Assembly (NCBI GenBank): GCA_023846275.1
Contig: CM043869.1
Coordinates: 22,364,237 to 22,428,236, forward strand
DNA length: 64,000 nucleotides
Direction: 5' to 3'
Source of the DNA: Vanilla planifolia
Taxonomy: Eukaryota; Streptophyta; Magnoliopsida; Asparagales; Orchidaceae
Notes under the pieces: generated by a model
What the model was told of the DNA's origin: nothing
What the model saw: the letters and a program-made list of their open reading frames with translations, nothing else
The model's database searches: none
Shown here: positions 34,532-48,450 of the stretch, one piece after another
Position numbering within the stretch: the stretch's first letter is position 1
Layout of the letters: each line of letters starts with the position of its first letter
Program-made: the position numbers and the translations under genes

Positions 34532-36059
34532 TATGATTGATATATAAATACTCAAATTTTTGTATTATCTTATATTTTGTGATATAAATAGAGCAAAGAG
34601 GAGATAATAATCATATATTAGTCATTTTGATTATTTTAGATGATAAGATCTCTAATTAGAAATCCCAAAATAATGTCATTAAGGAATAAAAATGTGACAC
34701 ATGATGTTGTGTTTTCATTAATTATGTTTTGAAATGTATTGTAATTTATGCATTTATTTATATTTTTATAAAAGAAGAATTTAGCATTTATTAAGAGAGT
34801 TGAAATTTTATCTCTAATTCTACTAATAATTTAATTATTGCTTTTTTCTTGGTTCCTTTCATTCTTCTTCAACAATTAAGTGTTAATATCTTATTTTGAT
34901 TGAAAAATCTCATTTTCATTTTAAATTTACACCTCTAACATTAATTTAACCTTTTTATTTTTCTTATTTTAATAGGATTTTTTTTACAAATTTTATGATT
35001 TTTTTTATAATTGTGATGGAAACAATTTGTTTAGGCACCACTTTTTGTGATAATAATTTAGAAAGAAGTTAATAATTGTTAGTTGTTTCATTAATCATAT
35101 ATTATAATGATGAACATCAAATTAAGCATTCATGAGGTTTCCAAATTTTGTTCATATACATGAACCATAACACATTCAGTGAAAACTCTAAGGCTAAATT
35201 TAGAATCAATTAATCATGTACATCACACTAAATCAACAATTAATGTATATTAATAATTTATCTTTATGATGACTCTTTTTTTAAATGTTCACAAAAAAAT
35301 TCTTGAAAATTTCATAAGTGTCTTAAGTGATGAATTATAATATTTGGTATATTATAAGTGATTAATTATTGATTTATAATTAATTTAAGCAACATATTTT
35401 TTTATTCTAAAGCCAATTAGTTAAAATAGAATTTGGCATAACATTTATAAAGTCAACAGCTAACTTTAAGTTGACAGACCAATCCACTTTTTAAATACAT
35501 TGATAGTTTAAAATTTCTTGTGTAGTTGATTTCAAAATCAGTAAACCATTTTTTACATTTTAACTTTATTTTCACAAAGCTAATTGACCAAGACCTTTGG
35601 TTTGTTTATAATAATTTTAATTTAAAATCAAATGAAGCCATTTGAAACCTATTATTTCAACGAACTTTTAATTGAAATATTTGGTTAAGTTGAAACTAAA
35701 AATAATCATATAAAAATATGTTATTTCTTTTTGTGTGAGTGTAGATCAAACTTATGAGATTTTTTAACATCATTTTTAACAATGCAAGTGCCTGTCATGT
35801 GATTACCTTATCAATTTATTATAAGTTAGCATTATGGCAAGGCATGATCAAGATGGAAGGGGGTCACTTTGTTCAAGTTACTATAAATTTTTAAGTGTAG
35901 AAGTAAATAAAAGAAAAAAATTTTAAAAATTTTTTGAGTGATTTATGATGCACAAAATTCAAAGTAATCTAAGAAAGTTTGTCTAAACAATAAGTAGATA
36001 CATGAAACTTAATTTCATGATTATTAGAGTAGTTTTTCTAAACTCTTATCATAAGAAAT

Positions 36060-36690
36060 TTAAATAATATCATGGTATTACTATGCCTAAGTATTGTCCT
36101 CTAGAGTCATTACATCCTAACTTAAGTGAGTTTTAATCTTCTCAAAAGAGTCTTCGATATCTTAAAATTATATTATCTCATATCGATATTAAAATTACTT
36201 CTTTAATAGTCAATGTAGAATAATATATCATTGTATTTATTTACCTAAAAGTTTATCAAAAGTAACATCTTATACTATAATTCCTCTCTTAAGACATCAC
36301 CCCATGTTTACTCCTTGCCCCTCTTTAGTCATAAGTGTTACAAGCCCACCAACATTCATTTAATTGAACTACATCAGACTAGTAAAGTGTCTGCTCTTCA
36401 ATACCAAATATGAATCCTAAATTCACATGTCAAGGTATTATACCCTTAAGTTATCCCATATTAACTCAAGTATATTTTGTCCTTCTCAAAAGCTCTCAAG
36501 ATTTTAAATCTATAATGTCTCATATAAATACTAGAATAACTCTCTTAATAGTTAGGATAATTTATTCTTTTACTTCTTTACTTAGAAACTTGTGAGAATA
36601 TCACATCTTGTCTAATAATTCTTTTTTTAAGATATCACTTGTCATTTATTCTCTCCTTCTTTTGTCCTTTTATTAAAACTTATAATTAAA
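36060..36690. repeat. Two-unit tandem repeat, about 335-340 bp period
   Basis: The order TTAAGT..., CTTCTCAAAAG, TGTCTCATAT, CTTAATAGT, TTTACTTA..., CTTAAGA, TATCAC recurs. For example, CTCTTAAGACATCACC near 36290 matches a TTTTTAAGATATCACT region near 36630. The units are diverged, and no protein is encoded. Confidence 0.6.
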
Positions 36691-39003
36691 AATATAGAAA
36701 AATGACCAACTATCATTTATACAAAGTTTAGATAATTTAACATTATTTTGGTAAGCTAAAATAAAAAAATATAGAGAACATACATTATTTAGGTAAGGTT
36801 TTGAGTGAGAGTGGATTCAAGCAAAATAATATAAAATAAACATTTTGTTGGGGAATATTTTATACTTAATCACAACTAATAAGCATCACAAAACATGTGA
36901 TTTATATGTTTGAATATTTTATTTTGAAAAAGGTGAGTAGAAATGGAATCAATATCTTAACTTAACAAAAAAAATTAAGTATTGAAGGAGATATTGCAGT
37001 AATTTAGAAAAAAAAGTTACAAGGGATCAATTTGATGGTATTATAATGATATACCATTGAGATTTATAATCATTTTATGTAGCTTTAAAGAGGACTAAGA
37101 GGACAATTCTCCACTCTCATGCTCTTATTACTTTAGATGACCACACCATAGTTGTCATTATTTTTTTAAGGACATAAGCTACATATATGATCCAAGAAAT
37201 GTATAAATAATCTAATCCTATTCTTAATGTCCACTTATATAAAAAAAAGATAAAGGATCATCAAAATTAGTAAAAAAAAGTCACTAAATAATCATATATA
37301 ATTTAACTACTCAAAAAGTTAAGTCAAACCAAGTAGGATAATTGGACCTTACTTAATTGTTTATATGTAAGGTTTCGATCACTAAAAGTATCTTATTATT
37401 TTTTATCATCCAAGATAGTATGAGATCAGCTATGAAGGTTAAATGAAATCCTAATTTTTAAGAAAAACTCAAGTACCAATAAAATATCTAGAATACATAT
37501 AATATTTATAATGCTTATATAAAACATTAATGACCTTGATATACCTAATCTTAGAGTATTAACACTCATGGATAATGATATAATAGAAAAACATAACTAA
37601 AAATATAGGAAATTATTTAAAAAAAAACTCTATCGACTTTAGCCTTAAGGCAAAGAAACAAGATAACTTGGAATCTTCAAATTATTATTAAGCAACCTTA
37701 GTGGTTCATCAACCTTCATATTAGGATTGATATAATGAAATGAAGAATTAAAGCTAAAGTAAATAAATAAAATAAAAATGTGTTGTAATTAAATTACAAG
37801 AAAGAAAATGATGCTAAAATTTAATAAAAAAATAATAAAAGAAACTTCAACATATAATAAGAAGCATTATAGAGAGAAATAAAATAAAAAATTATATGTG
37901 ATCCTTTTATTATACTAGTGTCTCCCCCTTATAAGTTGGTGTTAACTATTCCCTTTATTTATATCACACATCCTCTTAGTAACATCATGTTCTACTTGCT
38001 CTTTCTATCCAATAATACAAAAAATGATATAAATATTGAGAAAACATCATAGCAAATAAGAAGATCAATGACACTACCAAATCATTCAAGTGAGAATGAT
38101 AATAAAACACATTTCAAATATATTTTTAAAAATCAAAATAAATTACAATAAAGAACATGCATGCAAATACAAAGTCCACACATCCAAAAATAGGCGCTCG
38201 AATATACAATGTATGGTAAGAACATTCAAATAAACTCACTATAAAACTCATTTTCTAGAGCCTACCTCAATTAACACTAAGTTCCACAACACTAAGAAAA
38301 TTAGTGAACTACTTAGGTATAAGCAATGTACATTGGATATCATGCTCAATCATATGCATATGAATTTGTTGTATTTTTTATTATATAATACTTTACATAC
38401 TCAACATACCTTAATTGTTTCTTATTTTATTATTTCTCATAATTATTATATTTTTTTCAAAATAAGAAGCTCTATTTCTAACTTCAAAAAATGGTAGGAA
38501 ATAAACACCAAGTATGTCTTGAAAAAAATCACTAAACAATAAGAGACTCTTGTGTAAGGATTTCAAACATTTATAGATAAAGTATCTCATATTAACTACA
38601 AAAAAAGTGATCTTGTTTCTTTATATGAGATATCATGATTTTAAAATATCATGACATACTTTAGAAGCAAAATATCACTTTATATTCTATAAAAATTTTA
38701 TAGTTAAATATGATATAGTGAGAGTAATTTTATGATGGCTAACCAAGAAAAAAGTCTTTTGAGAAAGAATAAAACTATTTTTATTCAGGATAAAGTAATC
38801 TAAAGGGATAATACATCAATAAAGTGTAATTAGAATGTCATATACAAGAGAGGTGAATTATAAAAATATAATTTTAAGAATAGAAATATAAAATAATAAA
38901 AGTATTTTGATATTCTTAATTAGTATTACAAATATTATTTTAAAACTCTTATCTTTAAAATTTGTTTGAGGGTTTTAATAAAATAAATGTGCAGGAGATT
39001 TTC

Positions 39004-39099
39004 AAGTAATTCAATCTAAATAAAGATCTACATCCATCTTAAGTTTAATAAAAGTAATTCAATCTAAATAAAGATCTACATCCATCTTAAGTTTAATAA
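39004..39099. repeat. Exact 48-bp tandem duplication
   Basis: Units starting with AAGTAATTCAATC at 39004 and 39052 are identical over 48 bp. In otherwise decayed DNA this points to a recent event. Confidence 0.88.
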
Positions 39100-39244
39100 A
39101 TGTGCTTACTCCAAAAATCATTTTTTGCCAAATGATAGGTAAACAAATATCTGACAAACTAAGCTCAAAGACACCATACCTTAGGACAAAATTGTTGTAT
39201 TGACATAAGTGTGTCTAATGTTAGCTCACAAACATATAACTGTT

Positions 39245-40200
39245 AGTGGTGCATCAGTTTCATAAGATTATTGGTAAAAATTTTGGTTGAAAATTGTTTT
39301 AAAAAATACTTAAAATTGTCGCCATCAGTAGTCATTGCTGTCACCCTAGTTGACCCGCATGCTTGCATGACCTTAGTTGACATAGGAACCTAGATGATCT
39401 GCTTGACCCACATCAACCTGTTTGATCCACTCTAAACTGCAATGACCCACACTAACTTATAATTCCTCACCAACATGTGTTGTTATGCTCAACCCGCATC
39501 TACTTAAAACTCAAATCGATAGCTACCTGCAGTGCTCGCCTCCTTGCTTTGTTGCTCGCCATTTTTTCGTTCATCATTACCGTCACCTAAAATGGATGGC
39601 CAGTTTGGAAATAACTTAACATCAATTAATTACATAGTTTTTAAATTTTTTTTATTTTAAAAAAATTACTAATAAACCTTTGAGATCACTTTAAATAAGG
39701 ATATTCATCAAATTAAAAAGAATAATTTTGAAATAGAAATTTCTTTTATTTATATGCTTTTACTTTTGTGAATAAAGAGTGTGTACTCAACTCTAATTGG
39801 TGAGATTTCAACTTTCTTTTTGAGAGAAAAGATGAAAAGTTAGAGACATCCTATCTAAAAAGCTAACAACCAAACCTTTGTGAAAGATAATGATTAAAAA
39901 TGAAAGATATTTCATCGATAGAGTCGATAATCAAACGAATTTTTACTTTCTCTGACACCCATAAGTCTACATCCATCATTTTACTCTTTTAACATAATCA
40001 CCAAACTATCATATTTCTCAACAAGACTCTAAATTCTAGCTTACTATCTTATTACCCTTTTAATCCAAATTCTGTCTATCTAATGCTCATTATCTACAAT
40101 TTATTTTGAGTTAGAATTTTTAAACTTACCACTCAATTTTGATATGGCTCATAAGGTTTCATTAATTACTCTTTAATAATCGAACTTTAGAAATCATTAG
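39245..40200 (+). mobile_element. LTR copy in plus orientation (inverted relative to the 45-50 kb element)
   Basis: The reverse complement of 45.74-46.7 kb matches here in order: a GACCCGCATG/GACCCACAT-rich GC patch (39330-39590), CACCTAAAATGGATGG, GTGTGTACTCAACTC, the TCATCGATAGAGTCGATAATC part (39908-39935) and a TCTGACACCCATAAG part. There is no internal domain beside it, so it could be a solo LTR or the remnant of a second element. Confidence 0.6.
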
Positions 40201-40440
40201 ATATGCATGTTATACATGTTTACAAATATATAAATATGTAAGAATAAATATTAATTACATATATTTTTATGTACTAAATTGATCAACTTTCATAATTTAT
40301 AAAATGATTTAGATAATGTACTGTTTGTATTTTTGTATTGATATGATTTTCATTATCATTTAGTATGATCTACATTGCATGGAATCAGACAATGCATAAG
40401 TTTGGTACAATTTTAAGAGATTTGTATATATTAAATTATT

Positions 40441-40474
40441 CATACTAGTATGATATCACTATCATACTAGTATG
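40441..40474. repeat. Inverted repeat, 15-bp arms
   Basis: CATACTAGTATGATA at 40441-40455 and its exact reverse complement at 40460-40474, separated by TCAC. Each arm also contains the palindrome CATACTAGTATG. Confidence 0.9.
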
Positions 40475-43432
40475 TTAAAGGGTTACAAGAGAAATGCATA
40501 TTAAGATGTGGAATATTTAAGCTTTGTTTAGAACAATACCATATTTCTTGTAGTATGTGTTGATGGATCATATAGAGCAATTAAGTGTTTGTATTAGATT
40601 TATAGTGTCAAATAAATATGATGGATTTTTTGCATTTGCACAATCAATATGTTGGGTACAAAATGTTGAAAAATTTAATATAAGTGAGTTGAATATGTCA
40701 TATGTGTATGGCCTCAAAATGTTGTATATTTTATATAAAATAATCAATCTAATAAATGAGAACTAGTTTATATTTTAGACAAACTTTGGTTAGATTTGTC
40801 ATACCGATATAATACTATTATTATAAAAGCATGATACACATTTACGTGAGAATTTGCTTTGAGGACTTAGCCACTTATTAGTTGGATTAGTGTTATATTA
40901 ATATAATATGATTACTGTACCAATGTAATCTTTCTTGTTAAGTATTGTAAGCTTCTTTTATAATATATCATATTATACATTCCTCCATTGTACAACTTTT
41001 CTCATCAACTTAAAATTTAGAGTTTGGTAAATTTGTTCTACATGTATAATATAATACATTTATTGCATAAATATGATACCTTAAGAAATGTAAAAGTAAA
41101 TTGATTGAATAAGAGTGTCATGTGGGTGATCCAAGTGTAATTATATTGTTTTATATGATCTTATAATCATTGTAATATGATCAATTTCCATAGAGCATAA
41201 CATCTAATTGAATCTTTTTAAGAATAGGATTTTAGCCATTAAAATATCTTGATTTGTTTATATTCCTTTAATTCATATAAATAGTACTGATTTTATCAAA
41301 GAACATGCTAATGAATTAATTGTTAAATCGGTTTACAAATGAAACTAAGTTCATAGGCATGATTTGAGCTTTAAAATAATAAATTTTTTCTACTAAATTA
41401 TTCTTAGTTCATCTACATCATCTTTTAGCTATTACTCATAAGAGCTTAGTATCTTGATTGATAATATATTTTCAACTTATTTAGACATTGTATCATATTA
41501 TTTTCTTAATTATATAGCATAAGATTTTGCATTAAGTTTTTTGTATAAGTTTTATAATAGTATTTTAGCTATTATTGAACTCTTTTTTTGAGGTTGGCCC
41601 CAACTTGCTACAACAAAAATGGAGTAAATTTTAATGAAAACCTAACCATTTAGGTGAGGGTAACTATAAGCAAAGGTTTTGTCAAGTTACCTAAAAATTG
41701 AATTATATTCTTTATTGTTTTTACATTCTCACATAAAAGGGGTTTTTTTAACTTAAATAGATTTTTTTTAAATTTGTTATAAGAGCTATTACATTAAAAA
41801 AATTTTAGTGATTATTGTTGCTTACGAAGGTTTTAAGAAAATTAATCAACTATATAAGAAATCTGTAATCACATTTTTCATTATATTATGACAAAGTGCT
41901 TAAATTATTTTAGAGCTTTTAAGTAATTCCTTTATGACTTTAGAAGCTTACTATAATTATTTTAAAGTCATTGAAGTAACTTGTTTTGTTTTAAAAAAAT
42001 CACAATTCATAGTTTACTTGAATAGTGGTTTTAGTTTATGAAAATAAAAGTATTCTATTGATTCTTATCTAACGTTTCAAATTAAGTTAAGTTTATATTT
42101 ACTCAATTCACCCCTTATTATGGACATCATTATTCAATAATTATAACAAAAAAACCATACATGACTAGGCTAAAGGACCTTATATTCATCATATCAAAAG
42201 ACTTTACAATATGATCAAAAGGCTAATAAAAGATTAAAGATAAAGCATTGATAATGACACAATAGCAACAATGTAGGTGCTTATAAATAAAATGTCTTAT
42301 AACCCAATAATAATATTAAGAGGTGCACTAAATTAGTGCAAAATAATTTAGAAGAAATCTTCAACTTAACTTAATATATACTGGCTTGAATGCAGGCTGA
42401 AAAGGTGAAGAATGTTCCTTACTACTACAAGTAATTTTCTCTTTATTTCTTTAAGAGAAATAAGGTGTTCTGAGTGATATTACTTGTAAATTATTTTCAT
42501 TTGATTATTATCTTTTTCTTTAACTTTGGAGCCTTTTATAGTGTTTAGGAAGGCTTTCAATAACTCCAAACCTCTCCAATGACTCTTTAATAACTATAAT
42601 GAAATATTTCAAAATATGGACAAACAAATTATTACCAATAAAAAATGAATTAAATGCATTCAACATTTAAAAGATCATATTTTACATTTAACTATAAAGT
42701 ATTATATGAAATTTTTTGATTTGGCTTATTCTAAAGTATCTATACTTAGATAAACTAATTATAATATATGTTAAATATTAACCTATTTGACAAAAGTCTC
42801 AAATTTAAATTAAGCATTTAAATAAATCTTTTCTTTCCTCTTCATATGAAATAGTTTGAACTGAATATATGTAAGTCAAGTGTAGCATATTAAAAAAAAC
42901 CCTCTAAAATTTTGTTTGCTTTACATGCTATTCTCTCAACCTGTGTATTTATTCAGCTAAATTAAATATACTATATATTAATGATAATATACCATATGTC
43001 TTATAAAATTTTACGTATTTTTGATATTTTATATTCAAAGTATTTTGAGTATATGCTGTAAATAAAATTGATATTTTTAATCTTTAATAAAATATATTTA
43101 TAAATATAGAAGTATAAATGAATACATATCTTAAGAATAACCTAAGAATGAAGAGTTGTGTGAGGAATATGTTTAAAAATGTTTTAGCTCACATGCTTAA
43201 AACATCACTATTTATCATAGCAACTCAAAAATATTATTATAAGTTTTATATTCTAACGTCAAACAAAGATGTCTTCAAAAAATATTTTTTTCAAGTGTGT
43301 TTAAGTTTCTTGTTTAGTATCAATTACATTCTTTCCAAAAGTTGTCATTGAACTTTTGGGTTAACACCAATCTCTTTAATTGGTTTACCTAAATAATCTT
43401 AATATTTATAATTTAAAATAATTTTAAAAAAA

Positions 43433-43475
43433 TAATTAATATTATAATAGAATAATTCTATTATAATATTAATTA
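43433..43475. repeat. Perfect palindrome, 21-bp arms, 1-nt spacer
   Basis: Left arm 43433-43453, spacer A at 43454, right arm 43455-43475; all 21 positions pair. It is purely AT-rich apart from one G/C pair, and no transposon was recognised around it. Confidence 0.9.
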
Positions 43476-44494
43476 GGCACACATGAAATAAGGATAATAT
43501 CTAATTAGATCACAATAAGTATAACCAAATATGAACTTTACATGTCTAACCCAAAACAAAGTATTATTAATAGCAAGTCTTAACTCAAATACTATACCAC
43601 ATAACAAAAGATAGTTAAAGATGAGGGACGATGCTAATGATTTCATATGAAAGCTGACATATCAAATAATAAGTGATAATTATTAGATCATATAACAAAC
43701 AATAATTATGGGATAATATTATAAGAAAAATAATATACCTCATAAGGAATTATAGTTTTCATCTTTTTAATTCCAATTAACTCTCAAACTTTTTCAAAAA
43801 AGATTTAAAATTATTTATTCTTTAAATTCTTTCTTTTATACAAGTTTCACATTTGACCATCATTGTTTGATATTTTAAATATATTTTTTATATTTATCTT
43901 CTTTCTTTTGAAATTTCATCTCACCTTATAATTATTATAGTTTTTAAAAAATAATTTATTAAATAAATAAAATTTCAACATAAATATTAACTTCTTTTAT
44001 ATACCTTTTGAGATGTTATATTAATCACAATCTTACTTTGGGAAAACCCATATGAGATTATAATTTAATATGATTAGATTTTCAAAATTTATAATTTATG
44101 AACCACTTAAAGCCTTTTTCGTCTTTGAACCCAATTAACCACTTCTTCTCCATCACTAACTTGGTCTTAAAATAGTAGTCTTTCATATAGAGTGTTTAAC
44201 TAATTGTCTTATCCACCTTTTACAACAAGAGAGCCTCTTAAATATGCCAGTGGCAATTTTTGCTAGATTGGTCAAGTGAGGCTTGATTGGCATTAAGGAA
44301 TCTATCATGCCATATCAAAGAGGCTTACTTGTCTTAGATGTTGGTTAAAGATAATTATTTGAAAACTTTAGAAGACATGTTACAATTCTAAGACTAAGTG
44401 ATGAATGCAAAGAGGTTAATTGGATTAAGAGATGAGAAGTGCTTTAAGGTGTTTCATAAATTATAAATTTTAGGGTCTAACCATATTGAACCAC

Positions 44495-45485
44495 TTAAAC
44501 TGAAGCTAGTTTGGCCTAAATATATCCTAGCCCTAATATTGCATTATTCTAATCTTAGCATAAAGAATCTAATATTAGTCTTAATTTTATCCTTACCTAA
44601 AAATAATCTTAAGTATGACTCAAACCAAATCTTAACTTTAATGCTAGTCATAATCTAAACTTAATCTTAGTTTTATCCTTTCATTTAATATAATTATAAA
44701 CCAAACCTAATCCTTAACCTAATTCTAATCTTAGCCCTAATATTAATAAAGTTTTAAAGTAAGTTAATATATGTTTACCTATCTGAATATAATTTTTATC
44801 TTATCTTAATCATAAATCTAATCTAAACTAGTTATTAAGAAACACACTTTATGTGACACAAAATAAAGCTTAAAGTTATTAAGAAATCTTGTTTTTAAAC
44901 ACAAAGTCCTAAACTAGTTAGAGGGCTTTGGGTCAAGATAAAGTAACCTAAGATAATAATACTTCAATATAATGAGATTAAATTTGCATATTCATGATGT
45001 CAAAGTAGTAGCTCTTATAATCCAATATGATTTGAAGAAGAATTAAGCAAAAGTAATAAACTTATAATACATGAGATTAAAGAGGTAAGAAAAATTGTCA
45101 TGTGTGCTTCAAGGAATAAAAATCATAAAAAAATTAGCTCTTTAGAAGTTTATAAGTAAAGAGGTGCATAGATCATTGGTACCACATTAAAGTGTTTTTA
45201 ATGACAAAAAACTAACTTTGGTCAGAATAAAGTTACCCAAATGAACAATACATTGATATAGTAAAATTAGGACATCAAGCAAACCTTGTTATAAATCTTA
45301 GCTAATATAACCTTTTTTATATATTTCTTGTCTTAGTGTTAATCTTATTCTATTTTAATTGTAAATCTAATTTTAATCTTATACAAAACTTATTTAATAT
45401 TAATACTAATCCTAAATATACTAAAAAAAATCATTAAGAAAACCTAAACAAACATAATTTTAATATTACATTAATATTAATATTT
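44495..45485. repeat. Degenerate G-poor CTTAAT/CCTAAT array, first block
   Basis: Units such as AATCTTAGCCCTAAT, CCTAATCTTAAC and AATCTTAATTTTATCC at about 44500-44850 and 45290-45485. A non-array stretch lies between them. This is the reverse complement of the array type at 8.5-11.6 kb. Confidence 0.7.
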
Positions 45486-45726
45486 TTATAACACCCAAAA
45501 AAGATAAAGAGTAATCCCTATAAGAGAACCTTAAAAAAAGAATTATTGAATAAGATATAACTTCTTTTAACATGTTTTTAAGAGTATAAAGATGAATTAA
45601 CTAGAATTAGCTATTAAAATGAGCTTATAATGTTTATATAAGATACTATAATCTATAGATATTGAAAAACATTTTGAGAAAAAAACTCATTTGAGTTAGA
45701 AATGGATGACTCAAGGTGATGTAAAA

Positions 45727-46715
45727 GATTTAGACTTCTATTATTGTTTGAATTTAAGCCTACAATATTGAAGATGCTCAATAAATTATTAAAAAATATG
45801 AAAATATATTATGCACTAATTAGATTAATGTAATATATGTGATATTTTAGAACTATTCAAAAAATAATGCTTCAAAGTTGTAACATAGATTAATAAGTTG
45901 AGTAGATGACAACATTTTATGCATTAAGTATAAAATCATGTAAAATAATTTTTTTTCACATCCAATTTTATACATCAAATAAAAAATTTAAGAAAAACTT
46001 TATGTAGAATACTTTAATAGAAAAACTTATCTTAATGTTAGATTAGTATCTAAAAAATAAAAATTGTTAAAAGATTAAACCTTTTGGTGATAAATGTGGG
46101 TATTGACAAAGCAAAAATTTGTTTAGTTATCAACTCCCCTGATGGATGGACTTTAACCTTTGATTCTTATCTCTTATAAGGAATTTGATTATCGACTCTC
46201 TCGATGGAAGATCTTTCACCTTCAATCATTGTCTCTCACAAAAAAGTTGAAATCTTTCTAACTAGAGTTAAACACATACACTTTGCTCACAAAAATAGAA
46301 GTACATAAATAAAATAAATTTTTATTCTATCATTTTTTATCTACAGCTTGATGAGCATCCCTATTTATAGAGATCTTGAAAGATCATCAAGAATTTTTTA
46401 AATAAATGAAAAAAATAAAAAAAAGTTAAAAATTAATTGAATTAAGTAGTTTCTAAACTAGTTATGTATTTTGGGCGGTGATAATAATGAAACTAGTCAA
46501 CGAGATTGGCGGGTTGGCACAAGTCGTCATGGGTAACAGGTCGGTGCTGGTCAAATAGTGTTCCCAGGTCAATCGAGTCACATGGGCACGCAGATTGTCT
46601 AGGGTAGCAGATATAGTTGTAGACGATGATAGATAGTGAAATCAATAAAAAAATTCAATTTTAAGCATTTTAAAGTAATTTTTAACTAATTTTTGTATGA
46701 GTGAACTTATGGAAT
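45727..46715 (-). repeat. LTR of the gypsy element, left copy (3' LTR in element sense)
   Basis: Matches 49350-50060 directly and 39245-40200 in reverse. On the minus strand, CTATAAATAG (46370-46361) is a TATA box, as expected for LTR U3. The outer edge may reach 45487 (TATAACACCC). The ends are blurred by divergence. Confidence 0.65.
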
Positions 46716-47429
46716 TGGTGTGATGCCAATGAATTTGTATTGAAGAGCTAATGTTAGATTCTTCTATGCCATTCTCCTCAAGTGAGAAAGAGTTTGGCTC
46801 GATGGCATCAGGGTGATGGGTATAGTAGTGTTCTAATAAGTATAACATGATATGATGTAGGTCATTATATGTAAGCTAAGAGTTTTAGATCAGAGAGTTG
46901 CCCTTTCAAAGAACTAAAAATATTCTACGTTTATAATCTTTAGTTATAATTGTCATATTATTTAAATTTTTTTTCCATATCTTTACTCTCAAGACTAATA
47001 TAATGATAGAAAAAAATTCACTCAATTTGAGAGAATTACGCTCAACTTAGTATCAAATATAATATTTTGTAGGAGACTAAATCTTTAATGTTGAAGATAA
47101 CACATTCCATATTCTTTTAGTAAATCAAACACATATGCATTAGTTTCTAATTTTTTAATATTCTTAAAAAGTCCATCTTCATGTACTTGTAATTTCTTAT
47201 AAGTTTTGAGAGAGAATTTTTTTGACCTAACTCTAATTATAATATAGTCTTCTTTATGAAATTTTTTAACATTTCTTTGAGTATTTGTTAGTTTTTTTTA
47301 TATCTTTTGTTACTTAAATTAATTTTTTTAGAAATTGTTTTATGAGAGACAAAGAAAAAACTAGAGATAGAAGTCTGAAAGTTTATTAATAAAGGAATAA
47401 GATTAATGAGAGACCTTGACATAATATAA

Positions 47430-47780
47430 TGACAAATTTTAAAGAAACTTAGATCAATACTACGAAATGCAAATTTAAATCTTGGTAATAGTTGATCTCA
47501 AAGCTTAGGTTGGTCCCCTATCAAGCTATAAAAAAGCTTTCTTATACTACAATTTACTGCTTCTATTAGTCTATCCATTTTGTAGGTGATAGATTGAAAA
47601 AACTTGTTGATTTATCCCTAATAAATATCATAAGTTCTTTAAAAAATAATTAATAAATTTTACTTCTTGATCAAATACTATAGACATCCCACATGATTGT
47701 TCCTTATTGTTGATGTTAAAGATGTTGGTGCAACTCCAATCGTCTTGCAGTTATGGGATTATAAGGGTGTACCTAACTTT
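47430..47780 (-). pseudogene. Gypsy integrase relic
   Basis: Minus-strand pieces VFDQEVKFINYFLKNL (usually SDRD.KF.S.FW..L), IYHLQNG (usually SAYHPQTDGQTE), VNCSIRKLFYSLIGDQPK and DQLLPRFKFAF (usually WD..LP.AEFAYN) keep the canonical order. Stops interrupt them. Further C-terminal parts continue to about 47100 (a DGLFKNIKKLETNAYVFDL stretch). Confidence 0.8.
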
Positions 47781-47879
47781 TAAAACCATTAAATTTTTTA
47801 TATTTTTTTAATTTTTGATTAGCTTTCTCATCTATTATTATGTTTTCTTCTTCTTTTAACTCTTCTTATTTATTAACAA

Positions 47880-48450
47880 TATTTATGTTAATAATCACGA
47901 ATCTCTTTAGACAATTAATAGTTACATGTCTCTTTTAATGACACTTAAACATAAGCTACTTCAATTTGGGTGGTTTGGTTTGAAGAAGGGTGTGAATAAG
48001 TGGATGATAATATGGTTTGGTAGGTTTAAAAACTATAGTGGATGGTGGTTGACAAAGTGTAAGTATGAATGAGTTGAGAAATTATCAATCAGGTCTTTGG
48101 AGTGTTTTGCTTACCATTTTTCTTAAAATTAAAAGTTTTATTTTTTTCATATTTATAGCCATGTGATTAGGCTTTGTCTAAGGTAATAATATTTCTCAAG
48201 TTAAGTTTAGCATATATGTATTTCTTTAAATCTATTCTAAAATGAAAAAGTATTATTTGCTTGGGTTTTTTTATATTGCATATATGTTTATAATCATCAA
48301 ATTTGTTAATGTACTCTTCAAAGGATCTACTATCTTAAAAACTCTGTCATTTATCTAACATTTTAGCACTATAGATTATTGTAAAAAATATGTCATATAA
48401 TTGAATCTTAAGATTTGTCCAAGTTTATTGTACTTTTTCATCATTGTTAA
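47880..48450 (-). pseudogene. Gypsy Gag relic with zinc-knuckle remnant
   Basis: A minus-strand stretch with KCH.KRHVTINC (usually C..C...GH....C) lies near 47930-47880. Upstream, at about 48450-48200, pieces such as RFKEIH and YYYLRQSLI follow the pattern of plant gypsy Gag. The frames are broken. Confidence 0.5.

Larger units (their letters stand above)
34532..39240. other. AT-rich intergenic DNA, no gene recognised
   Basis: Long A/T runs with stops in all frames. It holds a tandem repeat at about 36060-36690 and a 48-bp duplication at 39004-39099, both listed separately. No conserved protein motif was found on either strand. Confidence 0.6.
40201..44494. other. AT-rich intergenic DNA, no gene recognised
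   Basis: Stops in all frames and no protein motif. It contains two near-perfect palindromes (40441-40474 and 43433-43475) and scattered ATGATAT-type phrases between 40.2 and 41.2 kb. Confidence 0.55.
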
